A stretch of DNA of 31,038 nt from Bacteroidaceae bacterium (GTDB lineage: Bacteria; Bacteroidota; Bacteroidia; Bacteroidales; Bacteroidaceae): NCBI GenBank assembly GCA_900770665.1, contig CAAGKZ010000026.1:1-31038 (forward strand), in the 5' to 3' direction. Shown here in pieces: positions 1-6,053 of the stretch. The translations under genes and the position numbers were made by a program. Position 1 is the first letter of the stretch. Each line of letters starts with the position of its first letter. The notes beneath the pieces were generated by a model. The model worked only from the letters and a program-made list of their open reading frames with translations. It searched no databases and was not told where the DNA came from.

Positions 1-247
1 AAGTTGTTTAAATTTTTAAAAAATATTTTATTATAGAAACTGGCTATTTCGCCGTTTTTTATATTCAAAAACGTCTGTTTCTTTCTTTTTCGCAGTTACA
101 TAGCCCGCTATGCGCCTTTAAAAAATAAATAAACATACTATTTTTGCTCTATAAAAAGCTTGGCGATATAAATTTAAACAGCTTCTGATATTTGCAACAG
201 AAATGACAGGAGGGATGGTTTTCTTTTCGGGAGACTGTCCCTCCTTT
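1..247. other. AT-rich non-coding stretch at left edge
   Basis: No convincing reading frame is seen. The stretch is AT-rich, with a short hairpin-like element (CATAG CCCG CTATG, about 100-114). Its right end carries the hairpin listed separately at 208-245. Any gene to the left lies outside the window. Confidence 0.5.
208..245. terminator. hairpin after the small lipoprotein gene
   Basis: An 8-bp stem, AGGAGGGA pairing with TCCCTCCT, sits directly against the stop codon of the minus-strand gene. The T run (TTTTT) is on the plus-strand side, so it could also end a plus-strand transcript from the left. The loop is long (22 nt), which makes this a modest call. Confidence 0.4.
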
Positions 248-742
248 TTATATATACCTTTCTGTGGCTATACTCATTATCATATTGTAAAGATAACTGT
301 TGTTGCCGTCAATAACAGAGATAGGGATTTCCCTTATCAATGACTGCAGCTCGGCAGTAGTAAAGAGTTCTTCATAGACTACAAGCATGTACATCCCCAA
401 TGAGTTCCCGATGTTGTCAGAAATTACACTCTTTATATAGTTCCTCAGCTCCTCCTGCAACTCAAATCCCGTGACAGAAAGGCGCACGAGACTGTCACTG
501 CTCATATTTTCTGTATAATACAGTTTTTCAATCTTCTCAAGTTCTGCAACATAAAATCCAACTCTCTCCTCTATGGCCAAATAGCGCTCTTTCAGAATTG
601 GGTCGGCAAAGAGAATGGAGGAATCACCGACACACGTTGCAGCTATCGTTGTGCCGGCATCGGCTGCGTATGTGTCGCCCGCTTTGCCACACGAGACAAA
701 CAATGCAAAAGAGAAAAACAGTAGAATGATGCAGTTGCTCAT
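248..742 (-). CDS. small lipoprotein resembling part of a DUF4369 domain
   Basis: The predicted product has 164 residues. The ATG at 742 is preferred over a TTG two codons upstream. A hydrophobic signal ends in a lipobox-like F-V-S-C at Cys18, so the protein is probably a lipoprotein. The segment YIKSVISDNIGNSLGMYML, followed by a T-x-x-E-L-x-x-L pattern, resembles the helical part of DUF4369 domains. Those domains usually sit in front of a TlpA/AhpC-type thioredoxin domain in Bacteroidota. No thioredoxin domain or CxxC follows, so this is either a stand-alone or a truncated relative. It lies downstream of prs but is separated from it by a terminator. Function is unknown; the family link is inferred from sequence pattern only. 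Confidence 0.6.
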   Translation of the reverse strand: MSNCIILLFFSFALFVSCGKAGDTYAADAGTTIAATCVGDSSILFADPILKERYLAIEERVGFYVAELEKIEKLYYTENMSSDSLVRLSVTGFELQEELRNYIKSVISDNIGNSLGMYMLVVYEELFTTAELQSLIREIPISVIDGNNSYLYNMIMSIATERYI

Positions 743-768
743 AAACAATGGCCTGATACATAAAAGAA

Positions 769-800
769 CAAGCCACCGAACAGAAATGTTCAGTGGCTTG
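769..800 (-). terminator. terminator after prs
   Basis: On the minus strand an 8-bp outer stem (CAAGCCAC/GTGGCTTG) and a 5-bp inner stem (GAACA/TGTTC) are separated by one mismatch, and the structure is followed by a T-rich tail. It lies 22 nt past the prs stop codon and should isolate prs from the lipoprotein gene. Confidence 0.75.
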
Positions 801-822
801 CAAATTATTTCTCCTTTTTTAA

Positions 823-1758
823 TTAGCAGATGTAGTGGCTACTGATAGACTGGTTCTCAAGTACGCACTTGATAGCCTCTGCAAAACCCTTGGCAACAGA
901 GAGCTGCTTTACTTTTGGACAACCCTTTGTGTAAGGGATGCTGTTTGTGAACACAATCTCTGTCATCTTTGACTCGCGTACACGCTCCGATGCATTGCCC
1001 GACATGATGCAGTGCGATGCGATTGCACGAACCGACTTTGCACCGTTCTCCATCATAAGGTCGGCAGCCTTAGAAATTGTACCGGCAGTGTCAACGATGT
1101 CGTCAACAAGAACGACGTTCTTGTCCTTCACGTCACCGATAATCTGCATTGTATCTACAACGTTTGCCTTTGCACGTGTCTTGTGGCAGAGCACGAGGGG
1201 TACACCAAGGCACTTTGCATATGCGCTTGCACGTTTTGAACCACCGACGTCGGGAGTTGCAATTACAAGGTCCTCGAGGTTGAGTGACTGGATGTATGGT
1301 ACAAACACCATTGATGCATAGAGGTGGTCAACAGGAATGTCGAAGAAACCCTGAATCTGGTCGGCATGCAAGTCCATTGTGATTACACGGCTCACACCGG
1401 CAACGCTCAACAGGTTTGCAACGAGCTTTGCGCCGATTGAAACACGTGGCTTGTCCTTGCGATCCTGACGTGCCCATCCGAAATATGGCATTACTGCTAC
1501 GATGCTGCTTGCCGATGCACGCTTTGCAGCGTCAATCATGAGCAACAGCTCCATCAGATTGTCCGAGTTGGGGAATGTTGACTGTACAAGGAAAACATCC
1601 TTTCCGCGGATAGACTCTTCGAAAGAGACAGCAAACTCGCCATCGGCGAAGTAAGTGGTGTTCATCTGTCCGAGTTCACAACCCAATTCCTTGCAAATTT
1701 CTTCTGCGAGATAGCGTGATTTAGTTCCCGCAAATACCATATAAGGAGTCTTGTTCAT
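823..1758 (-). CDS. prs: ribose-phosphate pyrophosphokinase (PRPP synthetase)
   Basis: The enzyme makes 5-phosphoribosyl-1-diphosphate from ribose 5-phosphate and ATP in the cytoplasm, feeding purine, pyrimidine, NAD, histidine and tryptophan synthesis. The 311-residue length is normal for the family. Visible signatures are the catalytic-loop segment MDLHADQIQGFF (about residues 127-138) and the PRPP-binding loop VVLVDDIVDTAGTI (about 215-228). The ATG at 1758 lies 45 nt downstream of the ThiE-like gene, so the two are probably co-transcribed from the promoter near 2417. A hairpin terminator follows the gene. Nothing in the sequence looks unusual. Confidence 0.97.
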   Translation of the reverse strand: MNKTPYMVFAGTKSRYLAEEICKELGCELGQMNTTYFADGEFAVSFEESIRGKDVFLVQSTFPNSDNLMELLLMIDAAKRASASSIVAVMPYFGWARQDRKDKPRVSIGAKLVANLLSVAGVSRVITMDLHADQIQGFFDIPVDHLYASMVFVPYIQSLNLEDLVIATPDVGGSKRASAYAKCLGVPLVLCHKTRAKANVVDTMQIIGDVKDKNVVLVDDIVDTAGTISKAADLMMENGAKSVRAIASHCIMSGNASERVRESKMTEIVFTNSIPYTKGCPKVKQLSVAKGFAEAIKCVLENQSISSHYIC

Positions 1759-1803
1759 AATAAATTAGTTATTAGTTATTTTATTGTCTTTTATTTTGTC
1801 GTT

Positions 1804-2385
1804 TTATAGTTTGTCAACTGCTTTCTTTATTCTTTTGAAGCGGTTGATGAGGTCTGTGTAATCTGTAGAGCGGCATGAATCGAAATTATCCCAAATAAGG
1901 TCTTCGAGAATGACACCACCAAAACCGTACTTGGTAAGCCGTTTGAGGTTGTCCTCGTCAATGTTGCCAAATGCCCAGGTATTCCTGTTTATCATCTTTT
2001 TGCCAATCTCATTAAGCTCGTTACTCTGATAATATGTACGGCCAAGCGGTCCATAGCAAACGATGTCATATATCTTCCGCAAATCCTTCAAGTGGGTGAG
2101 ATTGTTGGCATAGCCCACGAATTTGCCTTTTTCATTGCCAAGCGGCGAAGAACCCATTGGAAAAAGAGTGCCTGCAAGACGATACTCCTGCATCAACCTG
2201 TTGTTGCACGAATAGATTCTTTTGTGATATTTCTTAGGAATAAGATTCAGCAACCTCTCCATGAACTGAGGATGGGCATACTCCTTATACAGGAACAGAT
2301 AATCAAGCCCTTCCTCAAAGAGGCGGGTGATAATCTTGTCTTCCTCAACAAAGAATGTCGGTTTTGTGGCAACTGCCAATTTCAT
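1804..2385 (-). CDS. degenerate ThiE/TenI-like TIM-barrel protein
   Basis: The predicted product has 193 residues. The ATG at 2385 is chosen over a TTG six codons upstream. The N-terminal pattern MKLAVATKPTFFVEEDKII, then L-F-E-E-G-L-D, resembles the thiamine-phosphate synthase/TenI proteins of Bacteroidales. Positions expected to be conserved have drifted: an expected LRKP reads LYKE (32-35), the usual histidine/serine pattern around 90-100 is absent, and the GGI phosphate-binding segment reads FGNID (139-143). A late F-G-G motif (155-157) is kept. It is therefore probably not a working thiamine-phosphate synthase. It lies 45 nt upstream of prs in the same orientation. The fold assignment is inferred; a biochemical role is not known to me. 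Confidence 0.65.
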   Translation of the reverse strand: MKLAVATKPTFFVEEDKIITRLFEEGLDYLFLYKEYAHPQFMERLLNLIPKKYHKRIYSCNNRLMQEYRLAGTLFPMGSSPLGNEKGKFVGYANNLTHLKDLRKIYDIVCYGPLGRTYYQSNELNEIGKKMINRNTWAFGNIDEDNLKRLTKYGFGGVILEDLIWDNFDSCRSTDYTDLINRFKRIKKAVDKL

Positions 2386-2416
2386 AATCCAGGGGTGTTT
2401 CAATCTTACTTGAGTG

Positions 2417-2424
2417 CAAAATTA
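2417..2424 (-). promoter_or_regulatory. probable -7 box for the thiE-like/prs operon
   Basis: TAATTTTG on the minus strand matches the Bacteroidota -7 consensus TAnnTTTG. It would start transcription about 25 nt before the ATG at 2385. No good -33 TTTG is seen at the usual spacing. Confidence 0.5.
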
Positions 2425-2603
2425 ATAAAAATTAAAATAATGTAAGCATTAATAACGCACAATTATTGAATAATTCACTATAAATTTTCTCCATCTACAT
2501 CAAATGGTTCGCATGTGGTCTTTTCTGCCCACCCGACGCCTGTTTTAAGAACAAACAAGCGCCCCGCTATGTTTTCTTTTCATAACCTTTAAAACTATAG
2601 TTT

Positions 2604-3119
2604 ATGGCACGAGAAAGTATTTTGATTTTAAAACAGAGAATAGACCTGCAGGCGCTGATAGGGCAACTGAATGCAGCATTGAGCGAAGAATGGCTCGCCT
2701 TTTACCAATATTGGATTGGAGCGAAAGTGGTCGAGGGCGCAATGCGCTCCGATGTGCAGCGCGAGTTCGAAGAGCACGCAATGGAGGAGTTCACGCACGC
2801 AAAGATGATTGCCGACCGCATTATCCAGCTCGAGGGCACGCCGGTGCTCGACCCCTCGCAGTGGAACACACTCGCACGCTGCAAATACACGGCACCGTTG
2901 AATTGCGATGTGTTAAGCGTACTAAAGCAGAACATCGCAGCAGAACGCTGCGCCATAATACGTTACGAGGAGATTGCCACCTACTGCAACAATGTCGACT
3001 ACACAACCTGCGACATTGTTAAGCGTATTATGGCCGAAGAGGAAGAACACGAACAGGACCTGCAGGATTTGCAACGCGACGTGGAGTGGATGCTCAAAGA
3101 GGTGAGCATGAAGTGTTAA
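2604..3119 (+). CDS. DpsL/bacterioferritin-like ferritin (thioferritin type)
   Basis: This is a cytoplasmic four-helix iron-storage and oxidative-stress protein of 171 residues. Ferritin-like iron ligands are visible: E28/E29 in SEEWLAFYQYW, the E-E-x-x-H segment around 61-65, E114 in AAERCAIIRYEEI, and E146-E-E-H149 in the last helix. Cysteines at 93, 101, 116, 128 and 136 lie around the second half of the metal site. This fits the cysteine-containing DpsL (thioferritin) branch known from Bacteroides and archaea rather than classical Dps or ferritin. It is a single gene ended by a strong terminator. No canonical -7 box was found upstream, so it may depend on an activator such as OxyR; that last point is inference. 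Confidence 0.85.
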   Translation: MARESILILKQRIDLQALIGQLNAALSEEWLAFYQYWIGAKVVEGAMRSDVQREFEEHAMEEFTHAKMIADRIIQLEGTPVLDPSQWNTLARCKYTAPLNCDVLSVLKQNIAAERCAIIRYEEIATYCNNVDYTTCDIVKRIMAEEEEHEQDLQDLQRDVEWMLKEVSMKC

Positions 3120-3142
3120 GATTATATACAATTTAAGACAAA

Positions 3143-3173
3143 GCGATAACACCCGGGTGTTGTCGCTTTTTTA
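3143..3173 (+). terminator. terminator after the ferritin gene
   Basis: A near-perfect 24-nt palindrome (GCGATAACACCC facing GGGTGTTGTCGC, one T-G wobble) is followed by TTTTTT. It is a classic intrinsic terminator, about 24 nt past the stop codon. Confidence 0.9.
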
Positions 3174-3192
3174 TTTAAATGCACGGGGAATA

Positions 3193-3237
3193 AAAAATCA
3201 CGCACAACCTCCATTTTCGGTGTTGTGCGTGATTTTT
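3193..3237. terminator. bidirectional terminator between convergent genes
   Basis: A 16-bp perfect stem (AAAAATCACGCACAAC pairing with GTTGTGCGTGATTTTT) surrounds a 13-nt loop. A/T runs on both flanks let it work in both directions. It starts one base from the stop codon of the amidase gene on the minus strand. Confidence 0.9.
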
Positions 3238-3238
3238 A

Positions 3239-4129
3239 TCAGTTATTCTCGTCAAGGTATCGTTTTGCAAGCGCTCCGAACTCCTCTATGCGGCGGTCGC
3301 GCAGGAAAGGCCACCATTGACGCACTGTCTCGCTACGCTTGAGACTCACCTCAATAACCTCGCATTGCTCATGCTCGCCAAAATCGGCTATAAACTCACC
3401 TTGCGGGCCGGCAACGAAACTATGTCCCCAAAACTGTATGCCGTTTGTCATTCCTGACGGGTCGGGCTCGTGTCCGCAACGGTTCACGGCAATCACAGGC
3501 AAGCCGTTTGCAACGGCATGTCCGCGTTGCACAGTTTGCCAAGCACCAAGCTGACGTGCTTTCTCCTCGGGGGTATCGCTGCTTTCCCAACCGATTGCGG
3601 TGGGGTAGATAAGCAGGTCGGCACCACGCAAAGCCATCAGACGCGCTCCCTCGGGGTACCATTGATCCCAGCATACCTGCACGCCAAGCATTCCAAGTGA
3701 TGTGCGTATGGGGCGGAAACCGATGTCGCCGGGGGTGAAGTAGAACTTTTCATAATATGCAGGGTCATCGGGGATGTGCATCTTGCGGTATTTGCCTGCA
3801 ATGCTGCCATCCTTCTCAAATACAACGGCTGTGTTGTGGTAAAGTCCTTTTGCACGTGCCTCAAAGAGTGATGTCACAATCACCACGCCGCACTCAGCCG
3901 CCAGTTTACCATAGAATTCGGTCGAAGGGCCGGGGATTGGTTCGGCGTATGAGAAATTCTCGGTCGACTCTACTTGGCAAAAGTAGGGCGAATTGTGCAA
4001 CTCCTGAAGCACAACAAGCTGTGCGCCCTTTGCCGCAACATCGCGTATGCAGGCTGCCAATTTGTTTTTGTTAGCCTCGACATCGGTACCGATGCTTTGC
4101 TGTATTATTCCAACTTTTATAGTATCCAT
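3239..4129 (-). CDS. aguB: N-carbamoylputrescine amidase
   Basis: The enzyme hydrolyses N-carbamoylputrescine to putrescine, CO2 and ammonia, the second step of the agmatine route to polyamines. The 296-residue protein is a complete nitrilase-superfamily domain with the Glu-Lys-Cys triad visible as E43 (LQELHN), K116 (YRKMHIPDD) and C153 (QVCWDQWYPE). The C-W-D-Q-W-Y-P-E signature is typical of plant and bacterial N-carbamoylputrescine amidases. It lies 19 nt downstream of agmatine deiminase, which supports the specific substrate. The ATG at 4129 gives the usual family N-terminus (KVGIIQQSIG). A strong terminator follows. Confidence 0.95.
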   Translation of the reverse strand: MDTIKVGIIQQSIGTDVEANKNKLAACIRDVAAKGAQLVVLQELHNSPYFCQVESTENFSYAEPIPGPSTEFYGKLAAECGVVIVTSLFEARAKGLYHNTAVVFEKDGSIAGKYRKMHIPDDPAYYEKFYFTPGDIGFRPIRTSLGMLGVQVCWDQWYPEGARLMALRGADLLIYPTAIGWESSDTPEEKARQLGAWQTVQRGHAVANGLPVIAVNRCGHEPDPSGMTNGIQFWGHSFVAGPQGEFIADFGEHEQCEVIEVSLKRSETVRQWWPFLRDRRIEEFGALAKRYLDENN

Positions 4130-4148
4130 CTAAATATCTCTTTTAATG

Positions 4149-5186
4149 TTATCTTCCTTTGGGATACTGCATTGTCACGCAGTGCAGTGAACCGTGTTGC
4201 TTTATGAGTGCACGGCAGTCAATACCTACAATCTCCAGGCCGGGGAAGGCTGACTTGAGCACTTCGGCAGCACGCGCGTCGTTTTCGGGCTGCGCGTATG
4301 TAGGGTAGAGCACAGCACCGTTGATGACAAGGAAATTGGCATATGTTGCCGGCAGGCGTTCACCATCCTCGTCATGAATTGGAGCCGGAGAAGGCAATGC
4401 AAGCATGCGGTAAGGTGCTCCGTCTACGGTGCACAATGCTGCAATCTGCTTTTCCATCTCAAGAAGGTCATTGTATTGCTCGTCATTCTCATCGCGACAC
4501 TGCATATACACGATTGTGTCGTTGGGTGCAAGGCGTGCAACGGTATCAACGTGTCCGTCGGTGTCGTCGCCAATGAGGTTGCCATAGTCGAGCCATAGCA
4601 CGCGTTTAGCGTGAAGCATCTTCAGCAGGCGCTTTTCAATCTCATTCTTATCCATAGGCTGGTTGCGGTGTGGTGCAAGCAGACATTGGCTTGTGGTGAG
4701 AATGGTACCTTTGCCATCGCTCTCAATAGAACCACCTTCGAGCACGAAACTTGTGCAGTCCTCATATTCACCTTTTACAATGCCGGCATCGTAGAGTTTG
4801 CCATTGATGGCATTGTCGAGCGCAGCCTCGAACTTGCGTCCCCAACCGTTGAAACAGAAATCCACATAATGAGGGACATTGCTGCCAAGCAGGGTGATGA
4901 AGCCGTGGTCACGTGCCCAAGTGTCATTGGTGTCGCACTCGAAAAGTGTGATATTGACAGTGGAAACATTGTTCTTTTTTAAAACATAACGCACTTTGTC
5001 CACATCGGGAGCAACAATGAGCAGGTGCTCGCGTGTGCTTATTGCAGCGGCAAGCTGCACATAACAGGCTTCCACCTCATCGAGCATGTAATGCCAATCG
5101 GTGTTCTCGTGCGGCCAAGTGAGCTGCACCATCTGCTGGGCATGCCACTCGGCAGGCATATACAACTGTTCTTTGTGCTGTTCCAT
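4149..5186 (-). CDS. aguA: agmatine deiminase
   Basis: The enzyme converts agmatine to N-carbamoylputrescine and ammonia. The 345-residue product is a member of the Porphyromonas-type peptidyl-arginine deiminase family (guanidino-group-modifying fold). Expected active-site elements are visible: W-A-R-D-H-G with D93, L-E-G-G-S with E150, D-G-H-V-D-T with H212, and the nucleophile C336 in HGSLHCVTMQYP. Its ATG shares one base with the stop codon of the upstream DUF2148 gene (TAATG), so translation of the two is probably coupled. The amidase that uses its product follows 19 nt later. No signal peptide is seen, consistent with cytoplasmic metabolism rather than protein citrullination. Confidence 0.96.
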   Translation of the reverse strand: MEQHKEQLYMPAEWHAQQMVQLTWPHENTDWHYMLDEVEACYVQLAAAISTREHLLIVAPDVDKVRYVLKKNNVSTVNITLFECDTNDTWARDHGFITLLGSNVPHYVDFCFNGWGRKFEAALDNAINGKLYDAGIVKGEYEDCTSFVLEGGSIESDGKGTILTTSQCLLAPHRNQPMDKNEIEKRLLKMLHAKRVLWLDYGNLIGDDTDGHVDTVARLAPNDTIVYMQCRDENDEQYNDLLEMEKQIAALCTVDGAPYRMLALPSPAPIHDEDGERLPATYANFLVINGAVLYPTYAQPENDARAAEVLKSAFPGLEIVGIDCRALIKQHGSLHCVTMQYPKGR

Positions 5187-5719
5187 TATTGTACCTTGCG
5201 TTTACGGTCAAAGAATGGGTTCTTTGAGCTTGCGCTTACCGGAATACCGATGATGTAGTTGCACTCGGGCATCCAGCCGAGTTTCAGGGCTGCGTAACCC
5301 ACAGAGTACATCACGCGTGTGTCAAGACGCAAGTCGGCTGCTGTTGCACATGCCGAACCGACAGCGATACCCACGTCAATGGTGTTCATTGCACAGGGAA
5401 CGCCCGGAGTGCGCTCGCCACATGTTGCAAAACCGCAATAGCCGCAGTTTAGACACATGGCTTCCTCGCGTGAACCGATGAGCACCACAGCCTCGGCCGA
5501 CTGGATGTTGTCGGCATCGCGCATGAGACCGCCGCGTCCCATATCCTCACCAATCTTGTGGAGTGTGTTGCTCAGTGTCATGATTTCCTCACCGGTAATC
5601 ATCATTACTTCAATGATGTCAACGCCTTTTGCCTTTGGTGCTGTACGGGCTGCTGTCATCATCTGTTTTGCGCACTCTATAACGTGTTCGTTGCGAACAT
5701 CTCTTTCATTGTATACCAT
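5186..5719 (-). CDS. DUF2148 ferredoxin-like Cys-cluster protein
   Basis: The ATG at 5719 gives 177 residues. A cysteine cluster at C89, C92, C95 and C100 (C-x2-C-x2-C-x4-C), with C109 nearby, fits the DUF2148 family, described as containing a ferredoxin domain. The cluster could hold an iron-sulfur cofactor. The N-terminal third (H-V-I-E-C-A-K-Q-M-M-x-A-A-R-T-A-P-K-A-K-G) is typical of the family. It is the first gene of the operon with aguA and aguB and overlaps aguA by one base. No function is established that I know of; the location suggests a link to agmatine/putrescine metabolism, but this may be only co-transcription. Confidence 0.85.
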   Translation of the reverse strand: MVYNERDVRNEHVIECAKQMMTAARTAPKAKGVDIIEVMMITGEEIMTLSNTLHKIGEDMGRGGLMRDADNIQSAEAVVLIGSREEAMCLNCGYCGFATCGERTPGVPCAMNTIDVGIAVGSACATAADLRLDTRVMYSVGYAALKLGWMPECNYIIGIPVSASSKNPFFDRKRKVQ

Positions 5720-5753
5720 AATATATTGTTGTTTTAGTTCTCCTATTATTCCG

Positions 5754-5761
5754 CGAAGATA
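5754..5761 (-). promoter_or_regulatory. probable -7 box for the DUF2148-aguA-aguB operon
   Basis: TATCTTCG on the minus strand is one base off TAnnTTTG. The same octamer precedes two other minus-strand genes here (15119-15126, 24498-24505), each a short distance before the ATG. The predicted leader is about 28 nt. Confidence 0.5.
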
Positions 5762-5991
5762 CACATTATTTTATTATTTGGAATGTTTGTGACAAACAAA
5801 ATTATCTCAACTGATATTGAATGTGCTATATCAATCTGTCGCAACGGATATACAAAAGTGACTGTATGCAAATATATCTTTACAGATTCTGTCAAAATAA
5901 AAAATGAACAACAATAATTCATTTTCTTAAAATATCTATATTTATTTTGAAAAATATTGAAGCGTGCTTCATATTTCTCGCTCATTGTAAC

Positions 5992-5999
5992 TATATTTG
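5992..5999 (+). promoter_or_regulatory. -7 box of the first M16 peptidase gene
   Basis: TATATTTG matches the Bacteroidota -7 consensus exactly. No TTTG is seen at -33. The predicted leader is about 47 nt. Confidence 0.55.
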
Positions 6000-6053
6000 C
6001 CCACCAAATGGTGTTTGACACTTTGTTGACATTAAATTTTAATATATATAGTT

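Larger units (their letters stand above)
5720..6053. other. AT-rich divergent intergenic region
   Basis: This region lies between the aguAB operon and the M16 peptidase gene. It holds a probable -7 box for each side (5754-5761 minus, 5992-5999 plus). A small palindrome, CACC AAAT GGTG (about 6002-6013), lies in the predicted leader of the peptidase gene. A minus-strand reading frame here looks spurious. Confidence 0.55.

Noticed and set aside
5746..6021. Minus-strand reading frame of 91 codons in the divergent intergenic region
   Set aside because: It starts with a GTG, is AT-rich with no recognisable domain, overlaps the promoter and leader of the first M16 gene, and lacks a supported promoter of its own.
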